Positions 59,705-64,000 of a stretch of DNA of 64,000 bases are shown here, piece after piece; position 1 is the stretch's first letter, and each line of letters begins with the position of its first letter. The stretch comes from Paraburkholderia sp. FT54 (lineage in GTDB: Bacteria; Pseudomonadota; Gammaproteobacteria; Burkholderiales; Burkholderiaceae), in assembly GCF_031585635.1 (NCBI RefSeq), contig NZ_CP134198.1, positions 310,001 through 374,000 on the forward strand, written 5' to 3'. The notes under the pieces are model-generated. The model was not told where the DNA came from. It did no database searches and saw nothing but the letters and a program-made list of their open reading frames with translations. A program made the position numbers and the translations under genes.

Positions 59705-59896
59705 ATGAATCGATCGATCATCGTGGTCGCGCTGATGCTTGCCGGGTGTGCATCACCGGCGGTTTTTCGTGACCCCAAGACGGGGCAAGTGGCTCAATGC
59801 AATGCAACAACGCCGGGAATTTTCCCGATCATCGCGCAACACGAGATTGACGATTGCGCAGCAGCTTATGGGCGCATGGGCTGGCAGAAGCAGTAG
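59705..59896 (+). CDS. small lipoprotein
   Basis: A 63-residue product with lipoprotein signal MNRSIIVVALMLAGC (lipobox LAGC) and a short mature part: ASPAVFRDPKTGQVAQCNAT, then HEIDDCAAAYGRMGWQKQ. Two mature cysteines could pair. The mature sequence style (FRDPKTGQVAQC ... CAAAYGRMGW) is shared by small Burkholderia lipoproteins of unknown function. Start ATG 59705 follows GGGAAAAC directly. Confidence 0.65.
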   Translation: MNRSIIVVALMLAGCASPAVFRDPKTGQVAQCNATTPGIFPIIAQHEIDDCAAAYGRMGWQKQ

Positions 59897-59960
59897 AGAC
59901 GACTGGTGCATGGAAAAGACGGAACTGCGGTATCACATACTAAAAATTGGAGCTTTCGCT

Positions 59961-60098
59961 ATGGCGCGTCGAAGATATCAACGAAGAAGTCACTTAGCTG
60001 AAGCGATAAATCGGTCGAGCCCTGGCTGGCAGATATTTTGGGCTGTTGTGGTGGTACTAGCGTTTATGTTCTCTATGGTCATGTATTTCTCTCATTGA
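59961..60098 (+). CDS. small membrane protein
   Basis: A 45-residue product, MARRRYQRRSHLAEAINRSS followed by one membrane helix (WQIFWAVVVVLAFMFSMVMY) and a short end. The basic N-terminus would be cytoplasmic. I use the ATG at 59961 because GGAG lies upstream and because the array motif GGAAAAG (59912-59918) then falls in the spacer as at other boundaries; an in-frame ATG at 59910 would add 17 residues. Function unknown. Confidence 0.5.
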   Translation: MARRRYQRRSHLAEAINRSSPGWQIFWAVVVVLAFMFSMVMYFSH

Positions 60099-60115
60099 GA
60101 CGATCGGGAAAAGCC

Positions 60116-60400
60116 ATGCACCGCTTTCAATACCGAGCGTACTACGCGTACAACGGCCCCTCGAAAGTCGAGCCGTTCCGCAGCGAACTGTCCGCGGAGG
60201 AAGTCGAGGACGCGCTGTCATCGTTTTCTCGCCACCTCGAGCATTACCTCAAGCCGGGGGCGGTCGTTGAAGCTGATGAGTACGAGCCTGGGGCGCGCGA
60301 CCGCGTGTTCAGCGTTGAGACGGACAGCGATCGCGCAGCGACGAACGAAGCTGTCGCAAGTTGCCTCACCAGCTTCGATTTGTACGCTGACGTCCTCTAG
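60116..60400 (+). CDS. hypothetical array protein; stop codon formed at an IS5 junction
   Basis: A 94-residue acidic soluble protein: FQYRAYYAYNGPSKVEPFRS, ELSAEEVEDALSSFSRHLEH, GAVVEADEYEPGARDRVFSV. No family is recognised. GGAAAAG lies 2 bp before its ATG. The TAG stop is made of TA from the gene and G from the IS5 element. Without the element the sequence would read TAA at the same place, so the protein is unchanged by the insertion. Confidence 0.55.
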   Translation: MHRFQYRAYYAYNGPSKVEPFRSELSAEEVEDALSSFSRHLEHYLKPGAVVEADEYEPGARDRVFSVETDSDRAATNEAVASCLTSFDLYADVL

Positions 60401-61256
60401 AGGGTGTTAGGCACTTTTGTTAAGGGTTGCAAAGTGAACAAGCATAAGCACGGAGAATACGACGAAGTGCAAACCGGCCAGGGTTTCGGGCAATCGCTCA
60501 TAGTCTCTGGCCAATCGTCGGAAGCGGTTGAGCCAGCCGAAGCTGCGCTCGACCACCCAGCGGCGCGGCAACAGCACGAAGCCCTTTTTCGCCTCCGACA
60601 GCTTGATTACCTGAAGCTCGATTCCTTCATCGAGTGCTGCCTGCGCAGGCTCTTCGCCGGTGTATCCCTGGTCGGCGAACGCCACCTTGACCGTCTGGCC
60701 CGTGGCCTGTTGAACCTGACGCGCCAGTTCTCCGACCTGCGCGCGTTCCTGTTCGTTGGCCGGCGTAACATGCACAGCAAGCAATTGCCCCAAGGTATCA
60801 ACCGCCATGTGGACTTTGCTGCCGCGTTTGCGTTTGTAGCCGTCGTAACCAGCCCGAGGTCCACTCTCGCAGGTCGACTGCAGCGTGCGCCCGTCGAGAA
60901 TGACCGCGCTGGGCTGGCCCTGACGGCCCTGCGCAACCCGGATGATCGAACGCAGGTCATTCACCATGGCCTCGAAGCAGCCTGCCTGAATCCAGCGCTG
61001 CGTCTGCTGGTAGACCAGTTCCCACGGTGGAAAGTCATTGGGCAACAAACGCCACGGCGCACCTGCGCGTACGATCCACCGCAGCGCGTTGAACATCTCG
61101 CGCAGTTCGTAACGGCGTTGCGGTGCGTCCTTGTTCATCAAAGTCAGGTACGCAGCGGCGAAGTACCACTCTTCGTCCGACACATCCGTTGGGTAGGGCC
61201 TGCGTTTTTTCATCCTGCCAGGATACCAGGTCCGACCAAAAGTGCCTAACACGCTC
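60400..61256 (-). mobile_element. IS5-family insertion sequence, intact
   Basis: An 857-bp element with inverted ends GAGGGTGTTAGGCACTTTTG (from 60400) and its near copy, GAGCGTGTTAGGCACTTTTG read from 61256. TA (or CTA) is present on both sides, as expected for the short target duplication of this IS5 subgroup. It contains one transposase gene. It interrupts the forward array exactly at the stop codon of the preceding gene. Confidence 0.85.
60407..61213 (-). CDS. IS5-family transposase
   Basis: A 268-residue DDE transposase starting [16 protein letters not shown] at the ATG 61211-61213 (an upstream in-frame start at 61252 lies in the terminal repeat). DUF4096-like N-terminus [23 protein letters not shown] domain with [60 protein letters not shown] (Asp) and [20 protein letters not shown] then [15 protein letters not shown] (Glu). 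Complete and probably active. Its frame extends almost to the left end of the element. Confidence 0.92.
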   Translation of the reverse strand: MKKRRPYPTDVSDEEWYFAAAYLTLMNKDAPQRRYELREMFNALRWIVRAGAPWRLLPNDFPPWELVYQQTQRWIQAGCFEAMVNDLRSIIRVAQGRQGQPSAVILDGRTLQSTCESGPRAGYDGYKRKRGSKVHMAVDTLGQLLAVHVTPANEQERAQVGELARQVQQATGQTVKVAFADQGYTGEEPAQAALDEGIELQVIKLSEAKKGFVLLPRRWVVERSFGWLNRFRRLARDYERLPETLAGLHFVVFSVLMLVHFATLNKSA

Positions 61257-61287
61257 TAACAAATTGGACCGGAAAAGGGCGCTTACC

Positions 61288-61842
61288 ATGTCACTCGCAT
61301 CGCTGGACCCTCTGTTCGTGCGTAGAGTTTGTTTGCTGTGCTGCCACTGTGCTCGCAACATTGCGTATTACCGTGTGGGCTTCGCGAACGAGGACGGAAC
61401 TGGCGACCTAAAGCAGGGAACACAGTTCGGTGCAACGGTGAACGGGAATATGCTAGACATCGCAATCCTCGAATGGTGCAAGCTATTTGCCGATCGTAAC
61501 GCTCGCCATCACTGGAAGCGTGTTATTCGGGGCGATGCCGAGCAGCGACGCTTCCTTGCCGATCTGCTTCGCGATGCTGGCTTAGATCTTCATGCGTGGA
61601 CGCGTTACCTAGATGCTGTGCGGGTCTACCGGGACAAATTTGTTGCTCATCTAGACGACCAAAACGTCATGAATATCCCCACGCTGGAGGTCGCGTTGAA
61701 ATGCGTGCAATTTCTTTATTCGCACATGCAAACAAATTACCCAGCATCGATCTTCACGATACCCCATCGTGCAAACCTGCCACATGATCTCGCGGCCTAC
61801 TACACCGATTGCCGCGACGAAGCACGTACGGCTTACGCCTAG
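61288..61842 (+). CDS. HEPN-like protein of the forward array
   Basis: A 184-residue helical protein. AVRVYRDKFVAHLDDQN holds Arg-Asp-x4-His, the R(x4-6)H pattern of HEPN-type proteins, placed after a long helical region (NMLDIAILEWCKLFADRNAR, LLRDAGLDLHAWTRYLDAVR), and LEVALKCVQFLYSHMQ follows, as in AbiV-like or RiboL-PSP-type HEPN proteins. The motif resembles that of the HEPN-like gene in the reverse array, but overall similarity is not obvious. Its TAG stop overlaps the next GGAAAAG. It could be an RNase of a defence or toxin module; no antitoxin is evident. Confidence 0.5.
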   Translation: MSLASLDPLFVRRVCLLCCHCARNIAYYRVGFANEDGTGDLKQGTQFGATVNGNMLDIAILEWCKLFADRNARHHWKRVIRGDAEQRRFLADLLRDAGLDLHAWTRYLDAVRVYRDKFVAHLDDQNVMNIPTLEVALKCVQFLYSHMQTNYPASIFTIPHRANLPHDLAAYYTDCRDEARTAYA

Positions 61843-61877
61843 GAAAAGCCGGTGCGTCCGGCGTAAAGGAGCGATGC

Positions 61878-62054
61878 GTGATTATCAGGATTGAAGTTTC
61901 GGATGCAGAACTCGAAGAAATGGAATGCACCTCGCTCGAAGAGTTTGAGGAACAAATGCGCGACCAGCTCGATAACGGCGTTGTGACCAGCGACGGTGGT
62001 GCTGGATCTGACTGGATGGCGGAGTACGAACTCGAAGTCGTCAAAGTCGACTGA
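61878..62054 (+). CDS. small acidic hypothetical protein, 58 residues
   Basis: A GTG at 61878, with AAAGGAG upstream, starts a 58-residue, very acidic product: IIRIEVSDAELEEMECTSLE, EFEEQMRDQLDNGVVTSDGG and a final YELEVVKVD strand. The strand-helix-strand pattern with high Glu/Asp content is reminiscent of DNA-mimic or immunity-type proteins, which is only an inference. A hairpin (61849-61863) lies between GGAAAAG and the ribosome site. Confidence 0.55.
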   Translation: MIIRIEVSDAELEEMECTSLEEFEEQMRDQLDNGVVTSDGGAGSDWMAEYELEVVKVD

Positions 62055-62114
62055 CCACAGTCTGGAAAAGCTAGACTTTGAGCACGGTAGGTCTGCGCGC
62101 CCCGGGGGATTCTA

Positions 62115-62498
62115 ATGAAAGAATCGAAAGAGACGGTTATCTTCAACGAAGGCAACGTGACTGTGACGGACGTTCGGTTCATTACGCCGCATGAAACTTT
62201 TGCAATGAGCGGCGTGACGTCGGTGCGCAAGTTGCGCGAGGAACCGAAGCGCGCGGGGATGCTCTGTCTCTGCCTCGTCGGTGTCATCTTCGCTGCCTTC
62301 GGGACTAATCTGGCAATGCATGTCATTGGCGCCTTTGTCGCGATCGCCGCGTTCACGGCAGCCGCCACCCGAAAGCCGACGCTCTTCATCGTCATCAAGA
62401 CCGCATCGGGTGAATCACGCGCGCTCATAAGCACGAGCAACGAATTTATCGACCGCGTAGTTGGAGCGGTCAACGACGCCATCGTCGTCCGCGGCTGA
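62115..62498 (+). CDS. DUF6232 family membrane protein
   Basis: A 127-residue protein with KETVIFNEGNVTVTDVRFIT, then FAMSGVTSVRKLREEPKRAG, the start pattern of DUF6232 (N-terminal PH-like strands), two membrane helices (MLCLCLVGVIFAAFGTNLAM and VIGAFVAIAAFTAAATR) and C-terminal strands TLFIVIKTASGESRALISTS. The function of the family is unknown; it occurs near defence and polymorphic loci. Start ATG 62115, without a strong ribosome site. Confidence 0.65.
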   Translation: MKESKETVIFNEGNVTVTDVRFITPHETFAMSGVTSVRKLREEPKRAGMLCLCLVGVIFAAFGTNLAMHVIGAFVAIAAFTAAATRKPTLFIVIKTASGESRALISTSNEFIDRVVGAVNDAIVVRG

Positions 62499-62603
62499 TG
62501 ACGACCGCTGCTCGATTTGACAACCGGGAAAAGCTGGTGTGGCCGTATTCCAAGGGTCGCGCTACGAATGCGAGACAACCAAGTGAACAGACTGGAGAAA
62601 TGA

Positions 62604-62897
62604 GTGGCAAGCTACCGTGAACTTCTGAAGCAACGTGAGGCACTGCAAAGGCAAATTGACGCCGCGCAAGAGCAGGAAGTCACTGCTGCGATCGAAAAGG
62701 TTCGCGAGATCATCAGCGAGTACTCGCTGACGCCGGAGCAGGTATTTGCTCAACCCAAAGGCAAGCGCGGGCCGAAGTCGGGGATCAAACCGGCGAAGTA
62801 TCGCGATCCAGTGTCCGGTGCTACATGGAGCGGCATGGGACGTGAGCCGTTGTGGATCAAAGGGCAGTCGCGCGAGCAGTTTTTGATTAACCCCTGA
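62604..62897 (+). CDS. H-NS family nucleoid-associated protein
   Basis: A 97-residue protein. The coiled-coil dimerisation part is MASYRELLKQREALQRQIDA with QEVTAAIEKVREIISEYSLT, and the C-terminal DNA-binding part is AKYRDPVSGATWSGMGREPL then WIKGQSREQFLINP with the TWSGxGxxPxW loop. Start is the GTG at 62604 behind GGAGAAATGA. It binds A/T-rich DNA and silences transferred genes. Its tail is almost identical to the fragment at 15007-15135, linking the two arrays. Confidence 0.9.
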   Translation: MASYRELLKQREALQRQIDAAQEQEVTAAIEKVREIISEYSLTPEQVFAQPKGKRGPKSGIKPAKYRDPVSGATWSGMGREPLWIKGQSREQFLINP

Positions 62898-62922
62898 GCC
62901 CACGGAAAAGGAGCTAACGCAG

Positions 62923-63210
62923 ATGGCCGACCAAAGAATTATCGATGCAATGCGCGCGTGGATGCAGGTAGACACGTGGCATACCAACCACCCGATGGAT
63001 GAGAAGCGCTTCCATCAAGCGCTGCATGAAGCATTCACGGCTGTGGGCAGGCCGTTGAGCGCCGACGATATGCTTGATGCTCTGAAAGAGCTTGGTCAGC
63101 AGCTAGGTCGGCCCGTCAACGACGCGCAATATTTTATTCCTCGTATTGAGGAGCGCGTCAGAATCGCCGAGCGGATCGGAGAGTATCTGCACGATATCGG
63201 TAAGTTATAG
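62923..63210 (+). CDS. hypothetical helical protein, 95 residues
   Basis: A soluble, helix-rich product: QRIIDAMRAWMQVDTWHTNH, then EKRFHQALHEAFTAVGRPLS and DDMLDALKELGQQLGRPVND, ending IEERVRIAERIGEYLHDIGK. No motif is recognised. The spacer to the H-NS gene is 25 bp and includes GGAAAAGGAG, which provides the ribosome site. Fits the array pattern. Confidence 0.55.
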   Translation: MADQRIIDAMRAWMQVDTWHTNHPMDEKRFHQALHEAFTAVGRPLSADDMLDALKELGQQLGRPVNDAQYFIPRIEERVRIAERIGEYLHDIGKL

Positions 63211-63313
63211 GACGGAACGTACCGGCGAGTCCGATGGATCGTGGCGCTATACCGAGGAAAGGCGGCGCTAGGCTGTGACCGTTAAACGCTAACAAATAAA
63301 CCGTAGAGACCAC

Positions 63314-63694
63314 ATGGAAAATTCTTCGAACATCACCACCACTGACGTATCGCCTTCTGGAAGCACGTTGGCAAATGTTAAGAAGGACGGCGATGACCCG
63401 TTCGGTCTTGCTCGTGCCGCCGAAAGCATTCGGCATGCGCTTGTCGATAGCACTGACATTCGCGAGCGGGAAAAGACCTTGCGCGACGGGAACGTACACG
63501 CGCAGAAGATGAAAGAACTCAATGATGCGGAGTCGGAGCGTAAGCGCACCTTTAAATCCAATTGGGTCGTGGCAGGAGCGTTTTGCTTTTTTCAGGCGCT
63601 AATTGCTCTCTACGGCTTCAAGTCAAACAACGTGACATACATCCTCACCGCCGCTAACGGGTTTGGTGGATTTTTCATCAGCCGGAAATTCTAA
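63314..63694 (+). CDS. hypothetical membrane-anchored protein, 126 residues
   Basis: An N-terminal hydrophilic region of about 85 residues with a charged helix (RAAESIRHALVDSTDIRERE, VHAQKMKELNDAESERKR) is followed by two hydrophobic segments (VVAGAFCFFQALIALYGF and VTYILTAANGFGGFFI). This is a cytoplasmic coiled-coil plus membrane hairpin layout. Family unknown. The spacer before it (103 bp) has the variant GGAAAGG and GTTAAACGCTAAC. Confidence 0.5.
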   Translation: MENSSNITTTDVSPSGSTLANVKKDGDDPFGLARAAESIRHALVDSTDIREREKTLRDGNVHAQKMKELNDAESERKRTFKSNWVVAGAFCFFQALIALYGFKSNNVTYILTAANGFGGFFISRKF

Positions 63695-63734
63695 CAGGCA
63701 AGAAACACGCGGCACTCTGCCGAAGGGGTATCTG

Positions 63735-63821
63735 ATGAAACTCGGCTCGCGATGGCTTGGATGTGTGATGTTTCTTGTCCTTTCGCACGTCCAAGCACAA
63801 GTTAGTGGCGGCTGTTGTTGA
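63735..63821 (+). CDS. very short exported peptide or broken gene, 28 residues
   Basis: The ATG at 63735 after GAAGGGG starts a signal peptide (WLGCVMFLVLSHVQAQ) and ends after VSGGCC at 63821. A different frame, from about 63803, is open from there to the window end (LVAAVVDFARRSRRPKKRPV and on), so this may be a longer gene broken by a frameshift. No family is recognised. Confidence 0.35.
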   Translation: MKLGSRWLGCVMFLVLSHVQAQVSGGCC

Positions 63822-64000
63822 TTTCGCGAGACGATCTCGCCGCCCGAAAAAGCGCCCAGTGTTTGATTCCGCATCAACGCGTGATCGCGCAGTCCTACGG
63901 CAGGTCGTCGTTCGAAACAAGCTGGCGAAAATCATCCCCACGAGAGACATACTAAAGGCAAATTCCATTATGCTGGCGATCGCGCTATCGGCGCATTGCG

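Larger units (their letters stand above)
59390..63262 (+). repeat. GGAAAAG boundary motif series of the forward array
   Basis: GGAAAAG follows the stop codon of nearly every gene of the array: 59390, 59912, 60107, 61271, 61842 (overlapping the stop), 62064, 62527 and 62904, with a GGAAAGG variant at 63256 and GGGAAAAC before 59705. Distance from the stop is 0-50 bp and from the next start 2 to 71 bp, so it cannot always be a ribosome site. Several copies are followed by a short hairpin, such as GCCGG/CCGGC at 61849-61863. Confidence 0.65.

Noticed and set aside
59630..63290. Integron cassette array with attC sites
   Set aside because: GCCTAACGC (about 59632) and GTTAAAC (about 63281) look like attC core ends, but most spacers are under 40 bp, no paired R/L boxes were found and the recombinase-like gene is not an IntI. 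The array was treated as a different kind of structure.

Overview
The window looks like an accessory region, probably of a secondary chromosome or megaplasmid, from a member of the Burkholderiaceae (Paraburkholderia, Caballeronia or Burkholderia). The grounds are high GC, a DUF3331 protein, the H-NS type, the imuA-imuB-dnaE2 mutasome and the set of insertion sequences. No rRNA, tRNA, CRISPR array or replication origin was seen. Taxonomy is inferred from protein style, not from a database search.

Layout. 0-9.4 kb: a junkyard with an IS6-family end, a histidine-kinase tail abutting a DUF4392 fragment, an intact MFS transporter, a dead MFS gene, a pair of 91-bp inverted repeats, IS110 fragments, a DUF3331 gene, an SDR gene, a Sel1-like gene and a decayed IS701 element with an exact 4-bp target duplication. 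9.7-27 kb: a probable phosphate-scavenging locus with two secreted phosphoesterases flanking TonB, ExbD, ExbB, a YncE-type beta-propeller and a TonB-dependent receptor, plus a second, frameshifted propeller gene and a Pho-box-like site. This block is interrupted by IS30 and ISKra4 remnants and by a reverse-strand array of small genes (12.4-15.2 kb). 23.9-35.7 kb: nearly identical IS6-family copies, an IS66 element that cuts one of them, a truncated IS630 gene, an N-truncated methyltransferase and a TetR gene. 35.8-37.1 kb: small secreted or hypothetical genes and a LexA box with a vestigial imuA start. 37.5-44.3 kb: a catabolic cluster (NIPSNAP, KstD-like flavoprotein, SDR, AraC regulator) beside one 929-residue protein that joins ferredoxin, ferredoxin reductase, an FCD regulatory domain and a cytochrome P450. 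45-51.4 kb: a methyltransferase, an intact IS110/IS1111-type element and a TetR-NmrA-SnoaL-hydrolase group. 52-58.4 kb: the SOS mutasome imuA-imuB-dnaE2 followed by an SRAP (YedK/HMCES) protein, under a LexA box. 58.7-63.8 kb: a forward array of short genes headed by a tyrosine-recombinase-like protein lacking expected catalytic residues.

The two arrays (12.4-15.2 kb reverse, 58.7-63.8 kb forward) resemble each other. Both hold small unknown genes in one orientation, an H-NS gene or its tail and a HEPN-like protein, and most gene boundaries carry GGAAAAG shortly after the stop codon. The reverse array also holds a 185-residue protein with an IscB-type PLMP (RRXRR) N-terminus and an HNH domain but no RuvC, the layout described for IshB. 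These arrays and the four-domain P450 fusion are the best candidates for undescribed biology here.
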